The notes below the pieces were generated by a model, which was given only the letters and a program-made list of their open reading frames with translations, made no database searches and was not told where the DNA came from. Below are positions 1-8,598 of a DNA stretch of 64,000 nucleotides, piece by piece. Numbering within the stretch: position 1 is the first letter of the stretch; the number at the start of each line of letters is the position of its first letter. The stretch is from Coprobacter secundus. Lineage in GTDB: Bacteria; Bacteroidota; Bacteroidia; Bacteroidales; Coprobacteraceae. Location of the stretch: positions 248,001-312,000 of the forward strand of contig JTDA01000003.1 of NCBI GenBank assembly GCA_000803105.1, in the 5' to 3' direction. The position numbers were made by a program, and so were the translations under genes.

Positions 1-92
1 CTAATGAAAATTCGGATTTAAATGAATTGTCACACGGTGATGAGCTTGAGGAACGGGAATATCATGCAGAGATTATAACAGAGCAAAATTGA
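1..92 (+). CDS. C-terminal tail of an unidentified protein (partial, 5' end outside window)
   Basis: The frame starting at base 3 is open from the window edge to a TGA at 90-92 and gives about 29 residues. The tail is very acidic and ends in the residues ITEQN. No family can be recognised from so short a piece. Its position just before a run of glycosyltransferases on the same strand suggests that it belongs to the polysaccharide cluster, but that is inference only. Confidence 0.45.
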   Translation, partial: NENSDLNELSHGDELEEREYHAEIITEQN

Positions 93-270
93 TTTTGTTA
101 AAAGGTATTTTGCATTCATAAAAACATGGAGCTTGAATAAGTTGGGTTTTGATGAAAAATCTTCTTTTATTTGGTTGATTAGAAATAATAATCTTGGATT
201 TTATATAAAGAATATACCAAGTTGGATAAAATATATAGTGACCGGATTATTTTCCTTTGCAAATAAGTAG
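79..270 (+). pseudogene. Orphan open frame without a standard start codon, possibly a frameshifted gene end
   Basis: This frame is open from 79 to a TAG at 268-270 and overlaps the TGA that ends the preceding frame. It has no ATG, GTG or TTG start in a sensible place. The predicted product from base 91 is protein-like, with many aromatic and basic residues (for example FVKRYFAFIKTW near its start and SWIKYIVTGLFSF near its end). It resembles the C-terminus of a glycosyltransferase or a membrane-associated protein. It could be the real end of the upstream gene after a frameshift near 80-95, a decayed gene, or chance. I lean towards a remnant. Confidence 0.3.
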
Positions 271-288
271 AAAGGAATATTTTTTGAG

Positions 289-296
289 TATTTTTG
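289..296 (+). promoter_or_regulatory. Candidate -7 box (TATTTTTG) for the plus-strand glycosyltransferase pair
   Basis: The eight bases match the Bacteroides -7 consensus TAnnTTTG and lie about 50 bases before the preferred ATG at 346. No TTTG -33 element is found at the usual 19-21 base spacing, so this is only half a promoter. Confidence 0.3.
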
Positions 297-345
297 TTAT
301 TGCTAAAATTGGGTACCATGGATGTTCGATTATAATAGGGGATAT

Positions 346-1161
346 ATGAATAAATTTCGAGTTACATTATTAATTTCAACATATAATTGGCCAGAAGCAT
401 TATCATTAAGTATAAGGAGTGCATTGAGTCAGACTGTTTTGCCAGATGAGATTGTTGTTGCGGATGATGGTTCTACGGAGAAAACCTTAGAAGTAATAGA
501 GCAGCTCCGAAGCGAATCATCAATTCCTATTCGTCATGTCTGGCATACGGATGAAGGTTTCAGAAAAACGATAATTCTCAATAATGCTATTCGTGAAACA
601 GATGGTGATTATATCATCCAGATAGACGGGGATATTATTTTGCATCCTAAATTTATTGAAGATCATTTATCAGAGGCCCGGAAAAATACTTTTCTGAGAG
701 GAGGAAGGGCAATTTTATCTCCTGAACAGACAGAAAGGACAATTGTCTCGTCTGAAATAGATGCACATATATTATCGAAAGAGTTAAAAAACAGATTAAA
801 CTCTGTGCGAAATCCATTTCTTTCTCTTTTCCTGACAAGGATGTCTGCTGATATTGCTCATGTAAAAGGCTGTAATATTTCTTATTGGAAGAATGACTTT
901 GTAAAGGTTAATGGCTATAATAATATGCTGTTGGGATGGGGGCATGAGGATATCGAATTGGCAGCACGTTTTTACCTTTCTGGTGTAAAGATGAAAAAAA
1001 TAAAAATGAAGGGTATTGCATTTCATTTGTATCATAATATAAATTCTCGGGAACAAGAATTACGCAATTATGATGTGTATCAAAAAGTCCTTGAGAAGAA
1101 AATTACATATTGTGAAGATGGATATGCACAAGGAGAGCAATATCCGTATAAGGTTTTATGA
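346..1161 (+). CDS. Family 2 glycosyltransferase with galactosyltransferase-type C-terminal motif
   Basis: The protein is 271 residues from ATG 346; an in-frame ATG at 322 would add eight residues. I prefer 346 because it has AGGGG just upstream and gives the usual MNKFRVTLLISTYN opening of GT-A enzymes. Visible motifs are STYN near residue 10, ADDGST near 42, a DGD metal/nucleotide-sugar motif (IQIDGDI) near 93, and GWGHEDIE in the C-terminal third, which is the Glyco_transf_7C-type acceptor motif of chondroitin-synthase-like GT2 enzymes. It should transfer a sugar from a nucleotide donor onto a growing surface glycan at the cytoplasmic face. Its stop codon overlaps the next gene by four bases (ATGA), so the two are translationally coupled. 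Donor and acceptor cannot be told from sequence. Confidence 0.85.
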   Translation: MNKFRVTLLISTYNWPEALSLSIRSALSQTVLPDEIVVADDGSTEKTLEVIEQLRSESSIPIRHVWHTDEGFRKTIILNNAIRETDGDYIIQIDGDIILHPKFIEDHLSEARKNTFLRGGRAILSPEQTERTIVSSEIDAHILSKELKNRLNSVRNPFLSLFLTRMSADIAHVKGCNISYWKNDFVKVNGYNNMLLGWGHEDIELAARFYLSGVKMKKIKMKGIAFHLYHNINSREQELRNYDVYQKVLEKKITYCEDGYAQGEQYPYKVL

Positions 1162-2183
1162 TGGAGGAGATACCAGCTTTGGATAATAATAAAAAGCAGA
1201 TGCAGGGACTTCAATTAAGTGTAATAGTTCCGGCTTATAATGTGTCTGAATATTTAAAAAAGTGTGTCGAATCTCTATTGAACCAGGATTTATCGAAATA
1301 TGAATATGAGATTATAGTAATTAATGATGGCTCTACCGATGATACAGAAAAAGTAGCACTTGAATTATCCCGGAAATATTCCCAAATACATGTATATACT
1401 AAGAAAAATGAGGGATTGAGTCTGACTCGTAATTATGGTATAGAAAGAGCTGTTGGCAGATATATTATGTTTGTAGACGCAGATGATTATGTCTTAGAGA
1501 ACTGCTATGGACATATATGTAGTGAAATGGATGCTAATCATCTGGATATATTGGCTTTGAACTATAATTACGTGGATGACTATGGCAAGGGGTGTCGAAA
1601 TCCTTATTTTCGGAGAATGGCAAAAAATAAATCGGCTGTTTTGTCTGGTAGAGATTATATATTGACAAATTTCTTTGCTCCGATGGTTTGGGCTAACGTT
1701 TATCGAAAGGACTGGTTGATTTCTAATGATTTGTATATGTTTCCTATTGGTCATGAAGATGAAGAATTCACTCCTCGGGCAATTTATCTGTCCCGTCGGA
1801 TAAAATTTATTCCGTTGGCTTTTTATCAGTATGTACAACATAAAAACTCTTATATGGGCAGGTACCGGGAAAGCAATTTTTTTGATATGATAAAGGCAAT
1901 GGAAAGCCTGAATAAATTTAAAAAAAGCATACATATCTCGTCCGATAAGAAAATAAAGGATTTTTTTGATAATCGTATAGGTAAGATGTGTCTTATGATT
2001 TTTAAGCGCAGTATACGTGAGGGATATCCGATACAGAAAAAATTGCTGGATGCGATGCAAGGTGCCGGATTGTTGCCTTTGCGGATGAAACCTCTATCTT
2101 TTTATTCTTGTTTTTTTAATTGGAATCCTATGCTCTTTGCCCGGTATTATTCTTTGTTGAAAAAGCGAAGATGTAGAATATAG
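1158..2183 (+). CDS. Family 2 glycosyltransferase
   Basis: The protein is 341 residues and starts in an ATGA overlap with the preceding glycosyltransferase. An ATG at 1161 or the methionine at residue 15 are alternative starts. The N-terminal GT-A domain shows LSVIVPAYNV near residue 20, VINDGSTDDT near 53 and the DxD-type motif FVDADD near 98. The C-terminal third is basic and rich in aromatic residues, typical of lipid- or membrane-associated polysaccharide glycosyltransferases. It probably adds one sugar in the synthesis of a capsular or O-antigen-like repeat. The next gene is convergent, with a gap of only 29 bases and no obvious terminator hairpin. Confidence 0.85.
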   Translation: MMEEIPALDNNKKQMQGLQLSVIVPAYNVSEYLKKCVESLLNQDLSKYEYEIIVINDGSTDDTEKVALELSRKYSQIHVYTKKNEGLSLTRNYGIERAVGRYIMFVDADDYVLENCYGHICSEMDANHLDILALNYNYVDDYGKGCRNPYFRRMAKNKSAVLSGRDYILTNFFAPMVWANVYRKDWLISNDLYMFPIGHEDEEFTPRAIYLSRRIKFIPLAFYQYVQHKNSYMGRYRESNFFDMIKAMESLNKFKKSIHISSDKKIKDFFDNRIGKMCLMIFKRSIREGYPIQKKLLDAMQGAGLLPLRMKPLSFYSCFFNWNPMLFARYYSLLKKRRCRI

Positions 2184-2212
2184 ATTTATGAGAATGTTTA
2201 GTTGATGAGGTC

Positions 2213-3154
2213 TTATTTATGTTTGCTGATAAGTTTCTGTATACGGTAGCAAATACGGAGAAAGATAGGACGGGTTTTGTATCTTTGGTTAAATTCCTCC
2301 AATAGTTTGGCCTTAATGTCGGGAGTTGAGAATTTATTGTATTTTTTGATTTTTCTGTATAAGGCGCCTTTTGCTGCATTTTGTATAAAAGCTGATAAGT
2401 GGAAAGATTTAGATATATGTTCTATCACAATAAATCCCTCTTTAAATTGTAGACCGTTAGCTTCTGCTTTAGGGGAGACTTTTATATTGTGTTGTCTGAA
2501 ATAGTTTAGTTTATTGTAGACAATGATAACATGACCTTTTTGGATAAGTTCAGACCAGAAATACCAGTCGCCACAATAGTGCAGTTGCTTATATGTATTG
2601 TCAATTTCAGATAAGGCAGAGCGCCTGAACAACACAGCACTGGCATTGTATATCGTGTTGAACCATAGTAATTGGTGCGTTATGAAATGTTTGTTTTCAA
2701 TGTAACTGAAATTTTTTGTTGCCTCGCTTTTCGTCCATCTGTCCCAATTTCTGGAATCTATATTTCCAGAAGCATCTATCAGAAAGGAGCCGGTAAAACA
2801 CAAGCTGGCGTCGGGAAATTGATTTAAATAATTGACTGTTATATTTAGAAAATCAGGATGAGCAACATCATCGCTTTCTGCAATCCATATATATTTCCCT
2901 TTAGCAAGAGAGAATCCCTTTTCCCATTGGAGAAAAGTGCTTCCACTATTTTGTTTATTCACAATAAAGTGGGATATTTTGGGGTGCTTGGCCCATTTGT
3001 TCAGGATACTTATACTTTGGTCTGTGGAACAGTCGTCGAGAAGTATAATCTCGAAATCCTGGAATGATTGTCCTGCAATCGACCTGATACGTTCATCCAG
3101 ATAAGGTGCATGGTTATAGTTGGGAATGATGACTGAGACGAGAGGTGGTGTCAT
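2213..3154 (-). CDS. Family 2 glycosyltransferase
   Basis: The 313-residue protein opens with VSVIIPNYNHAPYL, followed by the LLDDCSTD nucleotide-binding motif near residue 40 and an ESDD metal-binding motif near residue 92 (IWIAESDD). A CGDWYFW stretch near residue 190 sits where GT2 enzymes place the acceptor/catalytic-base region. It is the last gene of the minus-strand glycosyltransferase run, and its start overlaps the stop of the upstream gene in an ATGA arrangement (3151-3154). The role is inferred as sugar transfer in surface glycan assembly; the specific sugar is unknown. Confidence 0.85.
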   Translation of the reverse strand: MTPPLVSVIIPNYNHAPYLDERIRSIAGQSFQDFEIILLDDCSTDQSISILNKWAKHPKISHFIVNKQNSGSTFLQWEKGFSLAKGKYIWIAESDDVAHPDFLNITVNYLNQFPDASLCFTGSFLIDASGNIDSRNWDRWTKSEATKNFSYIENKHFITHQLLWFNTIYNASAVLFRRSALSEIDNTYKQLHYCGDWYFWSELIQKGHVIIVYNKLNYFRQHNIKVSPKAEANGLQFKEGFIVIEHISKSFHLSAFIQNAAKGALYRKIKKYNKFSTPDIKAKLLEEFNQRYKTRPIFLRICYRIQKLISKHK

Positions 3155-4020
3155 GATAGTTGTTTTTTGTAACGTAAAAATTTAAACCATAAAGTTAATG
3201 TTCCCCATCTGAGTGGATATTTACGTGTATGTTTTAAGAGAAAGGGCTTTATTGTCTGAGAGTTAAGTTTATTGCGAATGAGCATTTTTACTAATTTTCG
3301 AGAAGTTCTTCTCTCATCTGCCAAAATATCCTTTTTAGAAGGGGTTGATATATAGAGAGGTAGGCTTTTCTCCCATTTTTTATGGAAAATGATAGAATTA
3401 TTGAGCCAATCGTTTGTAAAATTGCCGTCTGAGAAATGTATGACTTTTATTGGAAAACACACTTTGTTGGTGTATCTCTGGGCAATTTGCATACTGAAAT
3501 CCAAATCATAGAGATGGAATCCGGTAAATGTCTTTTCATCAAAAGGCATTTTTTCCCATACACTACGACGAACGAACATGCAGAAACCGTCTAATACAAT
3601 GACTTCTGGGAAATCTTTTTTTGTCGGATTGAAATAATGAGGCCTGGGGCTTGTTTCTTGAGGAGATTGTTGTATAAAGTTGAAACGGTCATATTGAGCA
3701 GATGAATGCCATCCCGAGATTGTAAGGGATTTGTGTGATGCTCCTGCAAATCCGATTACGCCACAATCCGGTTTACTCAGTTCTGAAATGATGATTTTCC
3801 CCCAGTCATATGTTTGAAAAGAAATATCTTCGTGAGCAAAGCAAAGGAAATCATATTTTGCTTGTCGGGCACACTCGTTGTATACTTTGCAAAGACCATA
3901 TTGATGGACTCTATTATCAAAAGCAATGAGCTCGAAAGGTATCCCAATAGTATCCTCAATATTTTTTTTGAAAGCTTTTAATTGCTCTGGCTTTATAGAA
4001 CATGTAATTATTGAAAGCAT
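3151..4020 (-). CDS. Glycosyltransferase-like protein (Glyco_tranf_2_5 / StrF-type GT-A fold)
   Basis: The protein is 289 residues. It lacks the usual VSVIIPxYN opening and instead begins with MLSIITCSIKPEQL, followed by LCKVYNECARQAKYDFLCFAHEDI near residues 62-82. This pattern, with a HED in place of the DxD motif, is what I recall for the Glyco_tranf_2_5 (StrF-like) group. A second region (GFHLYDLDFSMQI near residue 165) resembles the acceptor-side motif of GT-A enzymes. The ATGA overlap with the next gene implies co-translation. It is probably a glycan-assembly enzyme, but family placement rests on pattern memory only. Confidence 0.7.
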   Translation of the reverse strand: MLSIITCSIKPEQLKAFKKNIEDTIGIPFELIAFDNRVHQYGLCKVYNECARQAKYDFLCFAHEDISFQTYDWGKIIISELSKPDCGVIGFAGASHKSLTISGWHSSAQYDRFNFIQQSPQETSPRPHYFNPTKKDFPEVIVLDGFCMFVRRSVWEKMPFDEKTFTGFHLYDLDFSMQIAQRYTNKVCFPIKVIHFSDGNFTNDWLNNSIIFHKKWEKSLPLYISTPSKKDILADERRTSRKLVKMLIRNKLNSQTIKPFLLKHTRKYPLRWGTLTLWFKFLRYKKQLS

Positions 4021-4141
4021 TATGTTTTATCTACTTTTTGCAAAAGTAGTAATTATATATTTTACTTTGATAGGAATATCACCGATTTAAAAAGAAAGAT
4101 AGAGGGTTAGTTAATGTTTGTCTATTATATCAGGGATAAAA

Positions 4142-5149
4142 CTATTGGCTACGAAGTAGATATTGAAATATGGCGGCAACATTATGTCTATTATGCAGGA
4201 GACACATTCTGAATGAGGTGTAACCGTATTTTCCTAATAATAGGTTACGGAAACAATCTACTTTACGTATGCCATGTATGTTATTGAACAATCGGTATAT
4301 ATTATTCTGGTCTTTGTCAGTAAGATATTTAAAGTCAGAAGCTGTTTCTGTATATGATTTTATGAGCGTTTTGTGTATACGATGCGATTCTACTCCACTT
4401 TGAATGCCGAATGATATAAGTTGTAGCCTTGCAGCCAATCTATCGAAAATTATTTTTGAAGAGGGTGTATGGTTTAAAGTGGAGCCTTCTCTGAATCTGT
4501 ATTTATATTCTCCTTGGTTTGATAAATATATTTTATGAGCTTGTTTAAATAAGGCTGGTTGTGTGTACATGTCCTCATATAGTTGGCCAACTGGGAACTG
4601 GACCGTATTGAATAATGATTTTCGGTATATTTTGTCACAAGGGGAACCCGATATACGCTCTGTAATCAATAATTGGGCAATTTCTTGTGGGTTATCGACA
4701 ATTTCGTCTTTATTTTTTTTGTAGCTAATTTCATGATCTGATGTCCAAAAATAAAGGATTGGATATTGCAGGATGTCAATGCTGGGATTTTCTGTAAGAA
4801 TTGACATATTTTTGAGCAAGGTATTTTTCTCGATGGTATCGTCACTATCTATAAATGTAATGTATTGCCCATTTGCATTTTTTATTCCAATATTGCGGGC
4901 ATCGCTTTGACCTCCGTTTTCTTTTTCTATTAATTTGATTTTTCCTAAATTGGAATAGGCATGTAAGAGTTGAGTGGTTTGGTCTGTACTTCCATCATCT
5001 ACAACGATGATTTCCTTGTTTGGATAAGTATCAGACAAAATTGAATCAATACAGGCATTAATGTATGTTTCTACGTTATATGCCGGAACTATGATTGACA
5101 GTAACGGCATATCTTTTGATTTGCTTATGACTCTATTAGTTGTATCCAT
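4142..5149 (-). CDS. Family 2 glycosyltransferase
   Basis: The 335-residue protein has the canonical GT2 motifs: LSIIVPAYNVETYI near residue 17, VVDDGSTDQT near 49 and FIDSDDTI near 95. YEDMYTQPALF near residue 190 matches the ED motif of EpsJ-like enzymes. The ATG at 5149 lies inside the end of the upstream GT4 gene, a 25-base overlap. The methionine at residue 14 (position 5110) would remove the overlap and is equally plausible. The function is inferred as transfer of one sugar during polysaccharide repeat synthesis. Confidence 0.85.
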   Translation of the reverse strand: MDTTNRVISKSKDMPLLSIIVPAYNVETYINACIDSILSDTYPNKEIIVVDDGSTDQTTQLLHAYSNLGKIKLIEKENGGQSDARNIGIKNANGQYITFIDSDDTIEKNTLLKNMSILTENPSIDILQYPILYFWTSDHEISYKKNKDEIVDNPQEIAQLLITERISGSPCDKIYRKSLFNTVQFPVGQLYEDMYTQPALFKQAHKIYLSNQGEYKYRFREGSTLNHTPSSKIIFDRLAARLQLISFGIQSGVESHRIHKTLIKSYTETASDFKYLTDKDQNNIYRLFNNIHGIRKVDCFRNLLLGKYGYTSFRMCLLHNRHNVAAIFQYLLRSQ

Positions 5150-6300
5150 TGAGAAACAATTACGTCTTCATTGAATCGGCCGGAACTAAATCTTGCTCTC
5201 TGGGAGAGTGTCTCTAATAGTTCCTGATTTTTTATTAATGTAGCTAATTCATTGGCAAAGATATTCATTTTATATGGAGGAACGCATATTCCGCTATTTC
5301 CTTTTTCGAGAATATAACTGATTCCAGAACTACATTCGAAAGCAATAGGTATGGTTCCGAAAGTTTGAGCTTCGATAAGGGACATGGGCAGGCCTTCTGT
5401 TTGGGATGTCAAGCATACTATGCGTGCCGATTTATAGAATGGCTCTGGATTTTGATATCCGAGGAATGCTATATTGTTTAGTTTTAGCGATTGTGCTAAA
5501 GTTTCCAGCTTATTTCTATCCTCTCCATCTCCTAATATTTTCAGAGACCAGTCGGGGCATTGAGGTTCTACGAGTTTCCATATTTTTAGAAGTCGGTCTA
5601 CCCTTTTATCTGAGTTGCTAAGCCGTCCGACATAAAGGATTTCATTTTTCTTTTCGGACACATTTGGCCTTTGTCCATATATCGAAGGATTAGGGATAGC
5701 TCTTAGCTTTTTTTGTATATCCGGTATATGATATTTTAGAGCGTATTCATCAATGTAGAAATCCTGTAATACGATAATATAATTACTGATTTGATATAGT
5801 TTTTTTTGATTTGATAAAGCCTTTTTTCGGGCAGTTTTGCACATGGCATTTTGGCCATAATGATTTAACCAAAGTTTCAAATATTTAGAGAATCCCGATT
5901 TTTTCCGAATTATCTGCTCTCGCTTAAATTGTTTGGCAAGAACAATTTCGTTCATAGGTTGGCCATGTAAGACGGAGATTATTTTTATATTGTCAGATAA
6001 TTTCTTGTCGAAAAAAAGTTGTGTAATATTTTCATTACAACCTTGGTTGATTATAACATCAACTTTTTTTTCGGAAAGATATTGATTGAATAGGACATTT
6101 TTTTCTAAAGCAGAAATATTTTCTGGAATGACTGTTATAGAGATGTCATTTTTTAGGCCGGGTTGTTTGTCTAAAGAGGTTCCAGTAGATAAAATGGAAA
6201 TGTTATATTTTTCTGATAATCGATTTGCTAATTGGGTTGTGACTGTTTCTATACCTCCGATATTTGGAAATTTATTTAATACAAAGAGAATATTTTTCAT
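5125..6300 (-). CDS. Family 4 glycosyltransferase (GT-B fold)
   Basis: The 391-residue protein has the N-terminal glycine loop NIGGIETVT near residue 14, where GT4 enzymes bind acceptor and donor, and a C-terminal Rossmann half starting at ILYVGRLSNSDKRVD near residue 222. The donor-binding E-x7-E signature is visible as EGLPMSLIEAQTFGTIP near residue 310. Its end overlaps the start of the following GT2 gene. It should act at the inner membrane in lipid-linked glycan synthesis; the sugar is not deducible. Confidence 0.87.
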   Translation of the reverse strand: MKNILFVLNKFPNIGGIETVTTQLANRLSEKYNISILSTGTSLDKQPGLKNDISITVIPENISALEKNVLFNQYLSEKKVDVIINQGCNENITQLFFDKKLSDNIKIISVLHGQPMNEIVLAKQFKREQIIRKKSGFSKYLKLWLNHYGQNAMCKTARKKALSNQKKLYQISNYIIVLQDFYIDEYALKYHIPDIQKKLRAIPNPSIYGQRPNVSEKKNEILYVGRLSNSDKRVDRLLKIWKLVEPQCPDWSLKILGDGEDRNKLETLAQSLKLNNIAFLGYQNPEPFYKSARIVCLTSQTEGLPMSLIEAQTFGTIPIAFECSSGISYILEKGNSGICVPPYKMNIFANELATLIKNQELLETLSQRARFSSGRFNEDVIVSQWIQLIES

Positions 6301-6470
6301 AAAGTTTGTCTTTTATTCCAAAGTGAGCCTACTTGACATGTCTTACTTTTCTCTATGAAAGTATTTTAGTATTAAAGCTGGTAAATACAAACTATAAATT
6401 TGCTGATACTTTTCATTATATTTTTGATATTTGCCAATCTTCTTTGGATATATCCAGTCCAAGAAAGATG

Positions 6471-7679
6471 TTATTTATCCGATGCTGCCAATTTCCGAGA
6501 CTGGTAGGGTACTGTCTGTATTGCCTGTATTGGAATACGATCATTTGCTGTGGCAAAGCATTTGTTGTATACTCGGTTCATATCGTCGGCAAGGACGTCT
6601 TCTCTGAATCTTTGCAAGTATTTGTTTCCTTCTGTTATCATTTCTTCTCGAAGTTCTTTGTCAGATAATACCCGAAGTATGGCATCTGTCATTCCTTTGA
6701 CATCATCTGGGTCGACATAGATGGAATGAGCACCTCCCGCTTCTTCCAAGCATGATCCGGTAGCAGCAATGACAGGAAGCTGGGAATGCATTGCTTCGAT
6801 AATGGGAATTCCGAAACCCTCGAAACGTGATGGGTATACAAACATAAGAGCCTGTTGATAAACCGCTGGAAGGTCAGAGTGGGGAAGATTATGGATGAGA
6901 TGTAAACGGTCATTTAGGCCATTTTCATTTGCATATTCCATTAAGCTATCCACATACGGCGTTTTCTTCCCGACAGCAACTAAATGGATATCTGCGGGAA
7001 TGTCTTTTAATGCCTCTAATGCTAACATTAAATTTTTTCGGGTTTCTATACTCCCGACATTCAATATGTATTTTTCCGGTAACTGGTAAATTTCCTTTAC
7101 TTGCTTTTTCTTCTGTTCGCTTACGATTTCGGAATATTGAGGATCACAACCTTGGTATACTACATCTATTTTTTCGGCAGGAATCTGGTAAAAATTCATG
7201 ATATCCCGTTTTGTGCATTCGCTGATAGCCACAATGCGATCGGCTACATGACAGGCATATTTGAACTTAAAATTGTAAATCTTTCTGTCGATAGGTTTAT
7301 AGTATTCGGGATATCTCAAAAATATAAGGTCATGAATGGTAACGACACTTTTAATTCCCGTTTTATGAATACCAATTGGTAATTCGTTACTTAAGCCGTG
7401 ATATAATTGAACCCCTTTTTTCAAAAGGTCTTTTTTGATAAAAAATGAACGCCAAAGAGACGAGAATCTCTTCATCGTGGTCGTTTGTGGAAGTTCTGAA
7501 TGCACATTGACATGTGTCAGCAATTTATCATAAGAACTATTTTTTTTCTTTTTGGGAATAAATAACCGGTAATTATGTCCCTCATGATAAGTAGCCAGAA
7601 TGTCTACCATAAAGCGACTGTAATTTCCCAGTCCTGTATGGTTGGCAACAGCCCGTTTTGCATCCAAACCTATAATCAT
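6471..7679 (-). CDS. Family 4 glycosyltransferase (mannosyltransferase-like)
   Basis: From the ATG at 7679 the protein is 402 residues and begins MIIGLDAKRAVANHTGLGNYSRF, a standard opening for this GT4 group. An ATG at 7736 would add 19 very basic residues that look like an over-extension. Motifs include VVTIHDLIFLRYPEYY near residue 108, NVGSIETRKN near 205 and the E-x7-E region EGFGIPIIEAMHSQLPV near 290. It is the first gene of the minus-strand glycosyltransferase run, separated from the next gene by about 170 bases with no clear hairpin. Mannosyl transfer is only a family-level guess. Confidence 0.87.
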   Translation of the reverse strand: MIIGLDAKRAVANHTGLGNYSRFMVDILATYHEGHNYRLFIPKKKKNSSYDKLLTHVNVHSELPQTTTMKRFSSLWRSFFIKKDLLKKGVQLYHGLSNELPIGIHKTGIKSVVTIHDLIFLRYPEYYKPIDRKIYNFKFKYACHVADRIVAISECTKRDIMNFYQIPAEKIDVVYQGCDPQYSEIVSEQKKKQVKEIYQLPEKYILNVGSIETRKNLMLALEALKDIPADIHLVAVGKKTPYVDSLMEYANENGLNDRLHLIHNLPHSDLPAVYQQALMFVYPSRFEGFGIPIIEAMHSQLPVIAATGSCLEEAGGAHSIYVDPDDVKGMTDAILRVLSDKELREEMITEGNKYLQRFREDVLADDMNRVYNKCFATANDRIPIQAIQTVPYQSRKLAASDK

Positions 7680-7830
7680 TTCTTTGCGATTTATACGTTT
7701 TTTCCGTTTTAGTTTTTTGTCGATTCTATTTTTCATAAAAATCTTCTACTAATAAGATGCAAATTATAATGGCTTTGCTGCATTGCGTTCAAATAAATAA
7801 CAAATTTGATGAAAAAAGTTCCTAAGCTGT

Positions 7831-8490
7831 CTATTTCCGACCGAAATCTGCAGGGATTTCTCCCCAATCTTTAGTTTCCCATTTTAGTAATTGTGTTGTG
7901 TACGAGTTATTTGCTAACCACTTTTCGGCTCGTTTGATTAAGTCGAATATTTGTGTATTTCTTTGGGTTGGAACTAATTTTGTTTTGCATTTTTTATGGT
8001 GTACCCATAATAAAGCATTGCGACTGTCCGAATAGATGGGAATATTGCTGTTCTGTTGTTTCAAATAGGCTAAGCCATGCACTATAGCTAAAAATTCTCC
8101 TATGTTATTGGTCCCTTCGGGCATGGGGCCGACTCTGAATAATTCTTGTCCTGTGCGTACGTAGACACCTCGATATTCCATATCTCCGGGATTTCCGCTG
8201 CATGCTGCATCTACAGCCAAACTATCGACAATCCATTGCGGAGCCATGGGTGTTTGGGTTTGTCTGGGTTTTGCCAGTTCAGGATGTGCAATCGCTTCTG
8301 CGACTCGATTAAGAATAAATAGGTGCTCTTCCGGATTTCCTCGGAATGCACGTATGGCGGCTTCTTTGGAGTCGAAGCTTTTGTATTTTGCACCTTTAAA
8401 GTTTTCGACTTGCAATCGGCATTCTTCCCAGGATTCATAAATTCCTGGGGCGAAACCTTCCCAGACTACATAGTATTTGAATTTTCCCAT
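7831..8490 (-). CDS. rnhA: Ribonuclease HI with N-terminal viroplasmin (hybrid-binding) domain
   Basis: The protein is 219 residues from the ATG at 8490. Residues 1-45 form the viroplasmin/HBD domain (KYYVVWEGFAPGIYESWEEC), which binds RNA/DNA hybrids. The RNase H domain follows from about residue 90, with VDAACSGNPGD (first catalytic Asp), GTNNIGEFLAIVHGL (catalytic Glu), YSDSRNALLWV (Asp) and a terminal Asp in WGEIPADFGRK. It removes RNA from RNA:DNA hybrids. The frame stays open upstream to 8880, but that extension would cover the promoter region and part of aroK and has no family resemblance, so I reject it. It is divergent from aroK. Confidence 0.9.
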   Translation of the reverse strand: MGKFKYYVVWEGFAPGIYESWEECRLQVENFKGAKYKSFDSKEAAIRAFRGNPEEHLFILNRVAEAIAHPELAKPRQTQTPMAPQWIVDSLAVDAACSGNPGDMEYRGVYVRTGQELFRVGPMPEGTNNIGEFLAIVHGLAYLKQQNSNIPIYSDSRNALLWVHHKKCKTKLVPTQRNTQIFDLIKRAEKWLANNSYTTQLLKWETKDWGEIPADFGRK

Positions 8491-8562
8491 TTTGCAGATG
8501 ACTATTTTGCCAGCTAAAATACAAAAATAGGCATTTTTATTCATCGAAGAGATAAAATACTG

Positions 8563-8570
8563 TATTTTTG
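8563..8570 (+). promoter_or_regulatory. Candidate -7 box TATTTTTG for aroK
   Basis: There is an exact match to TAnnTTTG 28 bases before the aroK ATG, within the divergent rnhA/aroK gap. No convincing -33 TTTG lies 19-21 bases upstream. Confidence 0.4.
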
Positions 8571-8598
8571 CCAAAATGATTGATACAAACAATTGGAT

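Noticed and set aside
1494..2060. A 188-codon minus-strand frame opposite the second glycosyltransferase
   Set aside because: The plus strand carries clear GT2 motifs across the same stretch; the antisense product has no recognisable domain.
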